Assembly (NCBI GenBank): GCA_030424865.1
Contig: JAUHVR010000005.1
Span: 163,218-227,217 of the forward strand
DNA: 64,000 bases
Direction of reading: 5' to 3'
Source: Alphaproteobacteria bacterium
GTDB taxonomy: Bacteria > Pseudomonadota > Alphaproteobacteria > Rhodobacterales > Rhodobacteraceae
Shown here: one piece after another, positions 8,992 through 23,316 of the stretch
Position numbering within the stretch: the first letter of the stretch is position 1
Layout of the letters: each line of letters begins with the position of its first letter
The notes under the pieces: generated by a model
The model's database searches: none
The model's input: the letters and a program-made list of their open reading frames with translations, nothing else
Told to the model about the DNA's origin: nothing
Made by a program: the position numbers and the translations under genes

Positions 8992-10172
8992 ACCGAGGCC
9001 TCGGGGATCAGGCGTGTCAGATGGGCGATGTTCTTGGCCATGATTTTCAGATGCGCCATCGGTCGCGCCCGCACGAGTTCCTTGTTCATATAGGCCTCGA
9101 ACGTCAGGCGCTGCACGTCCACGTCATGGCAAAGCGAGACAAAGCGTTCCCGCCGTTCGTCCGAGCGGTAATAGGCGTTCTGCATGGCCCCCAGCACCTT
9201 GAAGACCGTCTTGTGCTGCGCCATGAACAGTTTGCGCGCCAGTGTCAGGTCCTTGATCCGCCCGGATTCAAGTGTCTTCAGGCAGGCCTGCGCGGCCACC
9301 TCGCCACCGAACATGGCGTAGTAGATGCCTTCGCCCGAGGAAGGGGCGACCACGCCCGCAGCATCGCCCGCCAGCACCACGTCGCGGCCATTGTCCCAAC
9401 GTTTCAGCGGCTTCAGCGGGATCGGCGCGCCCTCTTTGCGGAGCGTCCGGCACCCCTCAAGCCCCGCCTGCCTGCGCAGTTCGGTGGTTGCGGCCTTCAG
9501 GTCCACCCCCTTGACCTGGCTGCCCATGCCGACACTTGCCTGCGCGCCATGGGGAAAGACCCAGCCATAGAAATCGGGGCTGATGGTGCCGTCATAGACG
9601 ACGTCGCAGCGATCGGGATCATAGCCCGACTGGTCGGGGGCTTCGATGATCTCATGGTAGGCAATGACATAGGGAATGGTGTCGCCGCCCGGCACTTCGC
9701 TGCGCGCCACGTCCGATCGCGCACCATCAGCACCGATCACCAACCGGGTCGTCAGCTGCCGCGTCTCGCCGGTTTCCTTGTCGCGATAGATCACATGCGT
9801 CCCTTCGCTGTCGCGCGCGATCCGCAAAAACGTTCCGGTGACCCTGTCCGTGCCCGCCCCCGCCGCGCGGTCGCGCAGAAACTCGTCAAAGTGCTCGCGG
9901 TCGACCATGCCGACATAGCCGTTCTCGATCGGGATATCGACATGCCGCGCAGTGGGCGAGATCATCCGCGCGGTGCTGATCTTGGCCACGATCTGGCTGT
10001 CGGGAATGTTGTAGTCACGGATCAGGCGGGGCGGCACGGCACCGCCGCAGGGCTTGATCCGTCCGGCGCGGTCGATCATCGCCACCCGCCGCCCTTGCCG
10101 CGCCATGATTTCGGCCGCCGTCGCACCCGAGGGGCCGCCGCCCACAACAACAACATCGTAGGTCATGCTCAT
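8988..10172 (-). CDS. bchP: Geranylgeranyl diphosphate/bacteriochlorophyll reductase
   Basis: Flavin-dependent reductase that saturates three double bonds of the geranylgeranyl tail to phytyl, completing bacteriochlorophyll a. The 394-residue protein opens with the dinucleotide-binding motif DVVVVGGGPSGATAAEIM and later has GDAAGVVAPSSGEGIYYAM, typical of the geranylgeranyl reductase family. The ATG at 10172 overlaps the stop of the upstream carrier gene (ATGA) and has GGGAGA before it; a second ATG two codons on is also possible. Length equals the usual size for BchP. It forms an operon with bchG and idi. Confidence 0.94.
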   Translation of the reverse strand: MSMTYDVVVVGGGPSGATAAEIMARQGRRVAMIDRAGRIKPCGGAVPPRLIRDYNIPDSQIVAKISTARMISPTARHVDIPIENGYVGMVDREHFDEFLRDRAAGAGTDRVTGTFLRIARDSEGTHVIYRDKETGETRQLTTRLVIGADGARSDVARSEVPGGDTIPYVIAYHEIIEAPDQSGYDPDRCDVVYDGTISPDFYGWVFPHGAQASVGMGSQVKGVDLKAATTELRRQAGLEGCRTLRKEGAPIPLKPLKRWDNGRDVVLAGDAAGVVAPSSGEGIYYAMFGGEVAAQACLKTLESGRIKDLTLARKLFMAQHKTVFKVLGAMQNAYYRSDERRERFVSLCHDVDVQRLTFEAYMNKELVRARPMAHLKIMAKNIAHLTRLIPEASV

Positions 10173-11464
10173 TCTCCCGGAACAAGTGCAGCCGACGCCA
10201 CCTGCGCCGGGCCGCGTGACAGGATCGTCAGGGCCATCACCGCAGCAGCAACAAACAAAAGCGCTTCGAGTGTGAACACCAGGCCAAAGGCCATGGCCTC
10301 GCTGGTCAGGATCGCGCGCATGGCATCTGCCATGGCCGCGCCGACCAGCCCGCCAAACCCGGCTGCAATGGCCTGCGCCGCCCCCCAAAGGCCCATGCGT
10401 GTCCCTTCACGAGCCGACCGACCCGAGCCTGCCAGCTGCATCATGGATCCGATCGCCGCAACGGCGAACATGCCGTTTGCAAAGCCAAGGAAGACAACGG
10501 CTGGCGTGAACATCGCCCGCGAGCCCACCTGCCCCAGCAGAGCAATAGACACCAGCGCCAACGCCGACAGCAGACAACCGGCGACGACCCAGGTCCGCAA
10601 GGCCCCGATCCGCAGCCCGCTGGCGGCAACTCCAACGGTCAGCATACCGATAAACACGCCGCCGTTCTGAGCGCCTGACAGGGCGGTCGATTCACCGGGC
10701 GTGAAGCCGAACACGAAGCCCGCATAGGGTTCCAGGATCAACTCCTGCATGAAATAGGCGGTCATCGACAGGAAGACAAAAATCGTGAACAGCCGGGCGG
10801 CGGGCTCGGCCCAGACTTCTTTCAGCCCCTGCATGAACGGCATGTCATCGCGGGCCCGGTCGGCGAAACTTGTCCGTGCCTCGATCCCGGCGACCGCAAG
10901 GCACGTCATCACAAACGCGCCGCCGGTGACGATGGCCACGATTTTCATCAAGAGTTGCGGGGTATAGGGATCCAGGAAGGCGCCAACCGTGGCAGCCGTC
11001 AGCGCGATGCCCGCGATCATCATCAGCCAGGTGATCGTCGCCGCTGCCGCGCGCCGACTGGGCGCGGTGCCCGTCGCCAACAGCGCCAGCAGCGAGGTGC
11101 CCGAGGCCCCCACCCCAACGCCGATCAACGCATAGGCCAGGATGGACACAGCCAGCCCCAGCGCAAACGCGCCCGACATCAGGACAACGCCATAGGCCGC
11201 CAGTAATCCACCAAGCGCCAGGGCCGCCATGCCCAGAATGATCCAGCGCGTTCTGCTGTTTCCGGTGTCAGAGCGATAGCCCCAGTTTGGGCGGGTGATC
11301 TGGATGCCATAGTGCAGCGCCACCAAAAGCCCCGGCAACACCGCTGGCAGCGCCAGTTCCACCACCATCAACCTGTTCAAGGTCGAGGTCGTCAGCACAA
11401 CAATCCCGCCCAGTGCCATCTGGATCAGGCCAAGGCGCACAATTGAAAACCAGGAAAGGGTCAT
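10169..11464 (-). CDS. PucC-family (BCD/MFS) carrier between bchG and bchP
   Basis: Integral membrane protein of 431 residues with about 12 hydrophobic helices. It resembles the light-harvesting assembly proteins LhaA and PucC also encoded in this window: all share an N-terminal [18 protein letters not shown] segment and an internal LEPYxG motif (here ILEPYAG). The position between bchG and bchP is that of the Rhodobacter gene called bch2 or orf428. Proposed roles for the family are delivery of bacteriochlorophyll to, or insertion of, antenna polypeptides; the substrate is not established. It overlaps bchG and bchP by four bases on each side, implying translational coupling. Confidence 0.88.
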   Translation of the reverse strand: MTLSWFSIVRLGLIQMALGGIVVLTTSTLNRLMVVELALPAVLPGLLVALHYGIQITRPNWGYRSDTGNSRTRWIILGMAALALGGLLAAYGVVLMSGAFALGLAVSILAYALIGVGVGASGTSLLALLATGTAPSRRAAAATITWLMMIAGIALTAATVGAFLDPYTPQLLMKIVAIVTGGAFVMTCLAVAGIEARTSFADRARDDMPFMQGLKEVWAEPAARLFTIFVFLSMTAYFMQELILEPYAGFVFGFTPGESTALSGAQNGGVFIGMLTVGVAASGLRIGALRTWVVAGCLLSALALVSIALLGQVGSRAMFTPAVVFLGFANGMFAVAAIGSMMQLAGSGRSAREGTRMGLWGAAQAIAAGFGGLVGAAMADAMRAILTSEAMAFGLVFTLEALLFVAAAVMALTILSRGPAQVASAALVPGE

Positions 11465-12369
11465 CCGATGTCTCCCATCGATCGAAGAGCAAAGGCCGCC
11501 ACCATCATGCCCGAAACGTAAAGCAGGACGCCGGTGCCGTTGTACCAGGGCGCGCGGCCCTTGGGGTCACGCAGCAGAACCCGCATGGCCAGGATCTGGG
11601 CGATCAGGCTGGCCGAGATGGCTGCGGCGAACATGGGGCGGCCCCAGACCGCCAGCAGGGCGATCACGCCCACCTGCGCGCCCGCCATGACGAAACAGGC
11701 CAGACGCGCGGCGCGCTCAGGGCCCAGCGTGACCGGAAGCGACCGGACACCGGTTGCGCTGTCTCCGTCCAAAGCCTTGAAATCATTGAGCGTCATGATG
11801 CCATGGGCGCCAAGAGCATACAGCAGGGCGATCCCGATTATGCGGGCGTCAGGCAAGGCCTGCAGCATCACCGCAGCTCCGGTGAACCAAGGCAGACCTT
11901 CGTAACACAGCCCGACAACCCCCGGCCCCCACCACCCCGACCGCTTCAGCCGAACGGGTTCGGCGGAATAGGCCCAGGCACAGGCCACGGCAACGCAGGT
12001 CGCCACAAAGCCCCAAACGCCCAGCAGGCCGCCCAGCGCAAAGGCCAGCGCCGTCATGATCAGAGCGATGTACAGCCCAGCACGTCCCGGCAACCGCCCC
12101 GAGGGAATGGGACGATCCGGTTCGTTGATGGCATCCACATGCCGGTCACACCAATCATTGGCCGCCTGGCTCATCCCGCAGACAATCGGGCCCGCCAGCA
12201 CGATGCCCAGAATGATCCAGGGCCAATTGCCCTGCACAGGCACACCAGAGGACACCACCCCGCAGCCATAGGCCCACATGGGAGGGAACCATGTGATCGG
12301 GTGCACCACTTCCAGAACCGCCTTTGGCTGGAACTGACCGTCAGGCTGTAAATTATCTGTGACACTCAT
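11461..12369 (-). CDS. bchG: Bacteriochlorophyll synthase (bacteriochlorophyllide a prenyltransferase)
   Basis: Membrane UbiA-type prenyltransferase that attaches geranylgeranyl or phytyl diphosphate to bacteriochlorophyllide a. The 302-residue protein has the aspartate-rich motif NDWCDRHVDAINEPDRPIPS and about eight hydrophobic helices. The ATG at 12369 lies between two exact TGT-N12-ACA operator sites, one of which sits inside the first codons, so repression by PpsR would act right at the start of the gene. The untranslated leader must be very short if the TATAGT upstream is the -10 element, which is inference. It is the first gene of the bchG-carrier-bchP-idi operon. Confidence 0.95.
   Translation of the reverse strand: MSVTDNLQPDGQFQPKAVLEVVHPITWFPPMWAYGCGVVSSGVPVQGNWPWIILGIVLAGPIVCGMSQAANDWCDRHVDAINEPDRPIPSGRLPGRAGLYIALIMTALAFALGGLLGVWGFVATCVAVACAWAYSAEPVRLKRSGWWGPGVVGLCYEGLPWFTGAAVMLQALPDARIIGIALLYALGAHGIMTLNDFKALDGDSATGVRSLPVTLGPERAARLACFVMAGAQVGVIALLAVWGRPMFAAAISASLIAQILAMRVLLRDPKGRAPWYNGTGVLLYVSGMMVAAFALRSMGDIG
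12347..12364. promoter_or_regulatory. PpsR/CrtJ operator, bchG proximal site
   Basis: Exact TGT-N12-ACA palindrome inside the first codons of bchG. It lies six bases from a second exact copy. The consensus is that of the PpsR/CrtJ repressor, whose gene lies next door. Confidence 0.7.
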
Positions 12370-12370
12370 G

Positions 12371-12388
12371 TGTCCAGTAAACTATACA
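12371..12388. promoter_or_regulatory. PpsR/CrtJ operator, bchG distal site
   Basis: Exact TGT-N12-ACA sequence just upstream of the bchG ATG, overlapping a TATAGT that could be its -10 element. With the site at 12347 it forms a tandem pair, as expected for cooperative PpsR binding. Confidence 0.75.
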
Positions 12389-12416
12389 ATCAGAGTCGAG
12401 GCAACAGCAGTGACGT

Positions 12417-12435
12417 CCGCAAACACACTTTGCGG
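12417..12435 (-). terminator. Possible hairpin after ppsR
   Basis: CCGCAAA and TTTGCGG form a perfect 7-bp stem with a 5-base loop, 27 bases past the ppsR stop and upstream of bchG. No T run follows on the minus strand, so it may be a weak or factor-assisted terminator. Confidence 0.3.
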
Positions 12436-12461
12436 CACAGACGTTTCACCGGTTTTCCGGA

Positions 12462-13874
12462 TTATTCCGATTTGTCCAGCATACCGAATTTGCGCAGCTT
12501 GACGTAAAGGCTTTGGCGGGACAGGCCCAACATCTCTGCCGCGGCAACGCGGTTGTTGTCGGTCAGCTCAATCGCTGCCTCAAGGCAGATGCGCTCGATC
12601 ACATCCGTGGTGCCTGCAACGATTTCCTTCAAAGGGGCGGCCCCCACCAGCTTGGAAACGTTCTGGTTGCCGCTTAGCAAGGCAGGTGTTTCGGTGGCCG
12701 AAACAGATTCAACCGACCGCATCATCCGGATCACAAAGCCGAACCCCCCGCCCTTGCTGTCAGCCAGCAAGGTCGCCGAGACGTTCACGGGCAGCGACGT
12801 CCGGTAATTGGTCACCACCTTGGTGTTGTAAGACCGAAGCTGGCCGTTTTTCGTGCCGCCCTCGATCAACATCTTCTGGTCAATGGCCCCGCGCGACAGG
12901 AAGTCCGCCAAAGGCCGGTTGATCACATCCGCCGCCGAGGCCGCATCGCAAAGATCCAGGAAACTGTTGTTGCAGTTCAGGATCACGCCCTGCCGGCTGG
13001 TAAAGACAATGGCGTCGACGCCTTCTTCGAACAGCATCCGAAGCCCGTCCGCCAACAGATCCCCATGTTCGGTGTTGATCCGCTGCGCTTCCATCCGACA
13101 CAACGCGTAACGCGTGCCCGCGGACCGGATCGGCTTGGCCACCACGGTCAACCGCTTGCGTGATTGTTTGACGGTTGCCGGCCAATTCGGTCCCGGTTTG
13201 CCAGCCGAGCCATTTACAATGGCCTCGAGGCTGGTGGGCTTGTCCCGCTCTTCGAAATGGCTGAGGAAATCGCCGCCGCGCAGGTTTTCCGAAGACTCCC
13301 CCAGCAGATCGGCGGCCGCGCCATTGATGTCCTCGATTGCGCCGGTGGCCAGGTTGACCAGCGCCATCGGGTCAGCGGCGAGATCCAGCACTGCGCGATA
13401 GCGTGTTTCGAAATCACGAGAGGACTCGTAGTCCGCCTCAAGCGCCAGCTGCGCGTTCACAAGGTCCTGCTGTGCCGCTGCAATCGCGGTCATGTCCCGG
13501 CCCACAAAAATCACGTGATCCCGTTCCGGATCACGCAGGATCGAATAGCGGACGGGAAAGCCCCAATCCGATCCATCTTTGTGGTTCAGTTCAGCCTCGC
13601 GCACGGTGCCGGCGTCAGCCTCTGCCAGAGCCGAAAGGTGGTAAGAGACCTTTTCAACCGACTCTTCTTGCAGCACGTCGCGAATGTTCATGCCGCTCCA
13701 CTGGTCGCTGTCCAGCAAAGCCTCGCTTCCCGGATTGACGAAAGCGCTGGCGATGGTGCCCGAAAGATCGGTGTGCAGGATGATGTCGGAAGAGACAAAC
13801 AACGCTTCGGCAACCAAACCCGCAGAAACATCCTCCACGTGTCCGTTTACCAAATGAGGCGTGTTCCTCGTCAT
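12462..13874 (-). CDS. ppsR: PpsR/CrtJ transcriptional repressor of photosynthesis genes
   Basis: DNA-binding repressor of 470 residues that blocks bch, crt and puc promoters under aerobic or high-light conditions. The chain contains PAS-like modules (for example around VIFVGRDMTAIAAAQQDLVN and DAIVFTSRQGVILNCNNSFL) and ends in a Fis-type helix-turn-helix, VAAAEMLGLSRQSLYVKLRK. A cysteine directly before the HTH region (VIERICLEAAIEL) corresponds to the redox-active cysteine described in Rhodobacter PpsR; this assignment is by position only. Length matches the family. It lies 44 bases downstream of ppaA on the same strand, so the antirepressor and repressor probably share a transcript. The eleven TGT-N12-ACA sites in this window are its likely targets. 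Confidence 0.95.
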   Translation of the reverse strand: MTRNTPHLVNGHVEDVSAGLVAEALFVSSDIILHTDLSGTIASAFVNPGSEALLDSDQWSGMNIRDVLQEESVEKVSYHLSALAEADAGTVREAELNHKDGSDWGFPVRYSILRDPERDHVIFVGRDMTAIAAAQQDLVNAQLALEADYESSRDFETRYRAVLDLAADPMALVNLATGAIEDINGAAADLLGESSENLRGGDFLSHFEERDKPTSLEAIVNGSAGKPGPNWPATVKQSRKRLTVVAKPIRSAGTRYALCRMEAQRINTEHGDLLADGLRMLFEEGVDAIVFTSRQGVILNCNNSFLDLCDAASAADVINRPLADFLSRGAIDQKMLIEGGTKNGQLRSYNTKVVTNYRTSLPVNVSATLLADSKGGGFGFVIRMMRSVESVSATETPALLSGNQNVSKLVGAAPLKEIVAGTTDVIERICLEAAIELTDNNRVAAAEMLGLSRQSLYVKLRKFGMLDKSE

Positions 13875-13918
13875 CGATCTTCAGTTCCTCAAGACCTGCG
13901 CAACTCGTGTCGGAAGGG

Positions 13919-14701
13919 CTATCCCCCCTCCGTGACAGCTTCAGGCGGAATTGGCAAGCCACAAACCCCGATCGCCGTATCGACATTGGACGTCGCCACA
14001 TCAACGCCTGTTCTGTATTCAACGCCTTCCACGACGTTCAGGATGTTCCCGCCAAGTACGATTGGAATGGACTGCTCTCTTTCCTTCAAGATCTGCACAA
14101 TCGTTTTTACAGATTTGAGGCTGGCACGCGATGCGGCGGAAATGCCAATCATCGAAAAGTGATCGTTGGTGACAGTTCGGTTCAATTCCGTGGCATCCTG
14201 CCCGATGGCCATATGCACCCACAGCCCACGGCGGCGAAGCTGATCTGCCGCCACAAAGGCGCCCATGGTGTGCTGCTCTTCCTTGGGCACGATCAACAGC
14301 GCATTGAAACCAAGCGGGATCGTTGTAGGTATGGACGAACTGCGACCGCCAAGAGAGCGCGCCAGATCCTGCATGCGCGAGGCGCCGATTGTGACCTCGA
14401 CAAATGACAGCTCGTCACGGACCCACTGTTCGCCGATCCGACGCGCGGCAGACGGTATGATGCGGTCGACAATTTCTTGATCCGACACACCTATTTGGCG
14501 CAGGTGATCCAGCACCTCGACCCGATGCTGCACGTCCTCAAGCGTAAAGGCATGACAAAACGCGCCGACCACCTGGTTGTGGTCAAAGGTCTTGGGATCT
14601 TTCGCGGAAAACTCTGACAGGGCCCGCAGCGCAAGCTGAACATAGTTCGAAGAATTCGGACCCTGCCCCGGCTCCTGGCCGAGCTTCCGCGTGACGTCCA
14701 T
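13919..14701 (-). CDS. ppaA: PpaA/AerR, cobalamin-binding regulator of photosynthesis genes
   Basis: Cytoplasmic regulator of 260 residues with a B12-binding-type domain (HTMGAFVAADQLRRRGLWVH, later IPIVLGGNIL). In Rhodobacter, AerR/PpaA binds cobalamin (heme has also been reported for related SCHIC domains) and counteracts PpsR/CrtJ. The N-terminal helical part (about residues 20-110) matches the linker helices of this family. It is followed closely by ppsR, giving the conserved ppaA-ppsR pair. A TGT-N12-ACA site 64 bases before its start suggests that PpsR feeds back on its own antirepressor. The start ATG at 14701 is the first in frame. Confidence 0.92.
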   Translation of the reverse strand: MDVTRKLGQEPGQGPNSSNYVQLALRALSEFSAKDPKTFDHNQVVGAFCHAFTLEDVQHRVEVLDHLRQIGVSDQEIVDRIIPSAARRIGEQWVRDELSFVEVTIGASRMQDLARSLGGRSSSIPTTIPLGFNALLIVPKEEQHTMGAFVAADQLRRRGLWVHMAIGQDATELNRTVTNDHFSMIGISAASRASLKSVKTIVQILKEREQSIPIVLGGNILNVVEGVEYRTGVDVATSNVDTAIGVCGLPIPPEAVTEGG

Positions 14702-14764
14702 TCTCCCCTCCCTGCCGGCAGTACCGACTCGGTGAACTTACATCATGCGCCTCAAAGATGGGCC

Positions 14765-14782
14765 TGTCAATTTTGACTGACA
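14765..14782. promoter_or_regulatory. PpsR/CrtJ operator between ppaA and bchF (ppaA side)
   Basis: Exact TGT-N12-ACA sequence in the 249-base divergent intergenic region, 64 bases from the ppaA start. Confidence 0.65.
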
Positions 14783-14882
14783 TCTTTTCACACATCGAAC
14801 AACGCAACACCCTGAAATACAGGCAAGAAAAACCTTCGAATTTCACTAATCTTCTCTGGTGTAAACCTCGAATCGCGCCTTG

Positions 14883-14900
14883 TGTAAGTTTAGATTGACA
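14883..14900. promoter_or_regulatory. PpsR/CrtJ operator in front of bchF
   Basis: Exact TGT-N12-ACA sequence 51 bases before the bchF ATG. It ends in TTGACA, which could be the -35 element of the bchF promoter, so binding would block RNA polymerase. A weaker partner starting TGTAAGCG follows four bases later without a full ACA half. Confidence 0.7.
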
Positions 14901-14950
14901 CTTTGTAAGCGATGCCACTACGCTGATATTCGAACCTAGGGAGTGAACGG

Positions 14951-18213
<3,263 letters not shown>

Positions 18214-18224
<11 letters not shown>

Positions 18225-21200
18225 GGCGCAGGCATATCACGTGGTGATCGTGACGCTCGACGCCCATGCCGCCAGCGCCACCGCGCAGGTTGAGCAGGCC
18301 TTGCAGTCGGTTGTTCCAGGTCTGACCGTACAGGTCCACGCCGCAGCCGAATGGGCCGAAAACCCCGAAGCACTGGACCGTGCCAAGGCCGACATTGCGC
18401 GCGGCGACATCATCCTTGTGAACCTCTTGTTTCTGGAAGAGCACGTTCAGGCGATCCTGCCTGCGCTTCAGGCACGCCGCGATGGCTGTGATGCGATGGT
18501 CTGCACCATCGCCGCCTCTGAAATTGTCAAACTGACCCGCATGGGTGCCCTGGACATGGCCAAACCGGCCTCGGGCGCGCTGAAATTGATCAAGAAACTG
18601 CGCGGGTCGTCCAAACCCTCGGTGGAAAGCGGTGAAAAGAAGATGGCGATGCTGCGCCGCCTGCCGCGCATCCTCAAATTCATTCCCGGCAAAAGCCAGG
18701 ACCTGCGCGCCTGGTTCATGTGTATGCAATACTGGCTGGGCAGCTCGGGTGAAAACATCGAGGCAATGATCCGGTTTCTGATCTCTCGCTATGCGGGTGA
18801 TCCGTCGTTGCGCCGGATCGAGGCCCCCGAGCCCATCGAATACACCGATGTCGGCCTGTACCACCCCGATCTGCCCACACGCATCACCACCGATCTGAAT
18901 GCTCTGCCCCGCCGCAAAGCCGCCGGCACTATCGGCGTGTTGCTGATGCGGTCCTACATCCTGTCCCGCGACGCCGCGCATTACGACGCGGTGATCCGCG
19001 CGTTGGAAGCAAAGGGCCTGAACGTCATTGCTGCCTTCGCCTCGGGCCTGGACAGTCGTCCGGCGATTGAGGCCTATTTCAAAGGCCATGTGGATGCGGT
19101 AATCTCTCTGACCGGGTTTTCGCTTGTCGGCGGCCCTGCCTATAATGACAGCGGCGCGGCCGAGACAATCCTGGCCGAGTTGGACGTGCCCTACATGGCC
19201 GCGCACCCGCTTGAGTTCCAGACAATCGAACAATGGGCCGAAAACGCCACCGGTCTCGGCCCGGTCGAAACGACCATGCTTGTCGCCCTGCCCGAACTGG
19301 ACGGCGCGACCAACCCGACGGTGTTCGCAGGCCGCCACGGTCAGGGTCAGGCCGGGCGCGAAATGGCGCCGATCCCTGAACGTGTCGCAGCGCTGACGGA
19401 TCGGGCGGCCCGACTGGCCACACTGCGCCGCTCCAAACGCGGGGACCGCAAGCTGGGGATCGTGCTGTTTGGCTTCCCCCCCAATGCGGGCGCCGTGGGC
19501 TCTGCCGCCTATCTGGCGGTCTGGGAAAGCCTTTGGAACACGTTGAACCGTTTGAAATCGGAAGGGTACAAAGTTGACGTTCCCGCGTCGCTTGATGACT
19601 TGAAAACCGCCGTTTTGCAGGGGAATGCCGAACGATTTGGCCAGCAGGCGAACGTTGCTGCGCACATCCCCGCGGATCGCATTGTGCAGGAAGACCCTCA
19701 TCTGGCCGAGGTTGAGGCACAATGGGGCCCCGCGCCGGGCCGCGCGCAATCAGATGGCAGCGGTGTGTTCATACTTGGTGCGCAGTTTGGACAGGTCTTT
19801 GTTGGGGTGCAGCCCGCCTTTGGCTACGAAGGCGACCCGATGCGCCTGTTGTTCGAGCGCAGTTTTGCGCCAACCCATGCCTTCTGTGCCTTCTATCGCT
19901 ACCTGAGGCGCGACTTCGGCGCTGACGTCTTGCTTCATTTCGGCATGCATGGCGCGCTGGAATTCATGCCCGGCAAACAGGCCGGACCTTCGCAGGCCTG
20001 TTGGCCTGACCGCCTGATTGGCGATCTGCCGAACGTTTATCTGTATGCGGCCAACAACCCGTCCGAGGCGAGCCTTGCCAAGCGCCGCTCGAACGCCGTG
20101 ACGGTCACGCATCTGACGCCGCCACTGGCGCAGGCGGGCCTGTACAAAGGATTGCTGGAGCTCAAGGAAAGCCTGACCCAATGGCGTGGCATGGAACCGG
20201 GCGCTGCCGGGCGCGACAACCTTGAAGCGCTGTTGCGCGATCAGGCCGCGGCCGTCGACATGGACGGCACCAATCCCGACGGGCTTTGGACCACGTTGAT
20301 CGAGACCGAAACCGCCCTGATCACCGAAGGCCTGCATGTGGTGGGGCAACCGATCAGTGGCCAGACACGCGACACCTATCTGGACCTGATGCATCACGCG
20401 GATGATGAGGCACGCGCCAAGGCAGCCGACCTGCTTCAGCGCGATGGCGAGCTACAAGGCCTGATCGCAGCACTGGATGGCCGCTATATCCGCCCTGTTG
20501 CCGGGGGCGACATCGTGCGCAACGCCGCGATCCTGCCGACGGGGCGCAACATCCACGCTTTTGACCCGTTCCGGATGCCAACCGCCTTTGCACTGGTCGA
20601 GGGCGCGAAACAGGCGCAGTTGCTGCTGGACACCCACGCCAGCCTGCCGCGTACGGTGGCCATGGTGTTGTGGGGCTCGGACAATATCAAATCCGATGGC
20701 GGCCCCATCGCCCAGGCCCTGGCCTTGATCGGCGCAACCCCCCGTTTTGACGAATATGGACGCCTCTCGGGCGCTGATTTGATCCCGCTGGAAGCCCTAG
20801 GTCGCCCGCGCATCGACGTGGTGATGACCTTGTCGGGCATCTTTCGCGATCTCCTGCCGCTGCAAGTTCGGATGCTGGCTGAAGCGGCCTACAAGGCCGC
20901 GACAATCGAGGAACCTCTGGACCGGAATTTCATCCGTGCCCATGCGCTGGACTATGCTGAAAAGATGGGCTGCGACCTTGAAACCGCTGCCCTGCGGGTC
21001 TTTTCCAATGCCGAGGGCGCCTATGGTGCCAACGTCAACCACCTGATCGACAGCGGCGCGTGGGATGGGGACGAAGACCTCGCCAACGCCTATGAAAAGC
21101 GCAAGTGCTTTGCCTATGACCGCAAGGGCAAGTCAAACCACAACGCGGACCTCTTGCAAAACGCCCTGGGCGATGTGGATCTCGCCTACCAGAACCTCGA

Positions 21201-21720
21201 AAGCGTCGAGCTTGGTGTGACCACCGTTGATCACTACTTCGACACGCTGGGCGGCATCAGCCGCGCGGTGAAACGCGCCAAGGGCGCCGAGGCCCCGGTC
21301 TACGTCGGAGATCAGACCCGCGGCGACGGCAAGGTGCGCACGCTGGCCGATCAGGTCAGCCTGGAAACCCGCACCCGCTCACTGAACCCGAAATGGTTCG
21401 AAGGCCTGCTGAAACACGGCGCCGAAGGTGTGCACCAGATCGAAACCCAGATCACCAACACCCTGGGCTGGTCCGCAACCACCGGAAGCGTCGAACCCTG
21501 GGTGTACCAGCGCCTTTCGGAAACCTTTGTGCTGGACGAGGCCATGCGCAAGCGGCTGGCCGATTTGAACCCCATGGCCTCGGCCCGGATGGCGAACCGC
21601 CTGCTGGAAGCCCATCAGCGCGATTACTGGCAGCCTGATGCCGAAACACTGGAAGCCCTGCAACAAGGTGCGGACGAGTTGGAAGACCGGCTTGAAGGCA
21701 TTGGATTGGCGGCGGAATGA
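18214..21720 (+). CDS. bchH: Magnesium chelatase subunit H
   Basis: Large porphyrin-binding subunit of Mg chelatase. It holds protoporphyrin IX while the BchI-BchD ATPase drives Mg insertion, the first committed step to bacteriochlorophyll. The product is about 1168 residues, the usual size, with CobN-like family motifs such as [20 protein letters not shown] and [20 protein letters not shown]. The start is set at ATG 18214 ([10 protein letters not shown]), which has AAGG at good spacing; an ATG at 18196 would add six residues. Genes for BchI and BchD lie about 40 kb away in the same cluster. Confidence 0.96.
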
Positions 21721-21733
21721 CCGCCGCTCGTGA

Positions 21734-22644
<911 letters not shown>

Positions 22645-22645
<1 letters not shown>

Positions 22646-23316
22646 TGTCGGACAGCTACACCAACACCCGCTCGAAACTGGAAACCTATTTCGATCGGAC
22701 CGCCGCCAAGACATGGGAGCGACTGACCTCGGACGCCCCGGTGTCGCGCATTCGCGCCACGGTACGCGCAGGCCGGGACGAGATGCGCGACCTGCTGCTT
22801 TCGGCCTTGCCAAAGGACCTTGACGGCGCGCGCGTGCTGGATGCGGGCTGCGGCGCCGGGCCGATGTCCTGTGCCCTGGCAGCGCGGGGCGCGCAGGTGG
22901 TCGGCGTCGACATCTCGCCCAGTCTGCTTGACGTCGCAAGGGCGCGCACCCCGGATCATCTGGCCCCGCTGATTACCTATGAGCCCGGCGACATGGTCGA
23001 TGCCGCGCGCGGGCGGTTCGATTTCATTGTGGCAATGGACAGCCTGATCCACTATCGCCCCGCCGATGCGGCCAAGGCCCTGTCGCAACTCGCCGCGCTG
23101 GTCAATGACAAGATCGTCTTTACCCTGGCGCCCAAGACCCCGCTGCTGACCGCCATGCACGTCTCGGGCAAGCTCTTCCCGCGTTCGGATCGGTCGCCCG
23201 CCATCGTGCCGACCTCTGTCGCGTCGCTGCAAGGACACCTGGGCCGGACCTTGACGACGCTCGGCCGCGTGAACACCGCCTTCTACAAGTCCCAAGCGAT
23301 GGAGTTGCCGGCATGA
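22645..23316 (+). CDS. bchM: Magnesium-protoporphyrin IX O-methyltransferase
   Basis: Transfers methyl from S-adenosylmethionine to the C13 propionate of Mg-protoporphyrin IX, producing the substrate of AcsF. The 223-residue protein has a Rossmann SAM motif ARVLDAGCGAGPMSCALA and the family ending [18 protein letters not shown]. The ATG at 22645 overlaps the bchL stop (TGATG); an earlier TTG is not needed. It overlaps lhaA by four bases, so bchL-bchM-lhaA appear translationally coupled. Confidence 0.95.

Noticed and set aside
8766..10670. 634-residue open frame on the plus strand opposite bchP and the PucC-family carrier
   Set aside because: It is the antisense shadow of two well-conserved genes in high-GC DNA, low-complexity in composition and without homology or a start signal.
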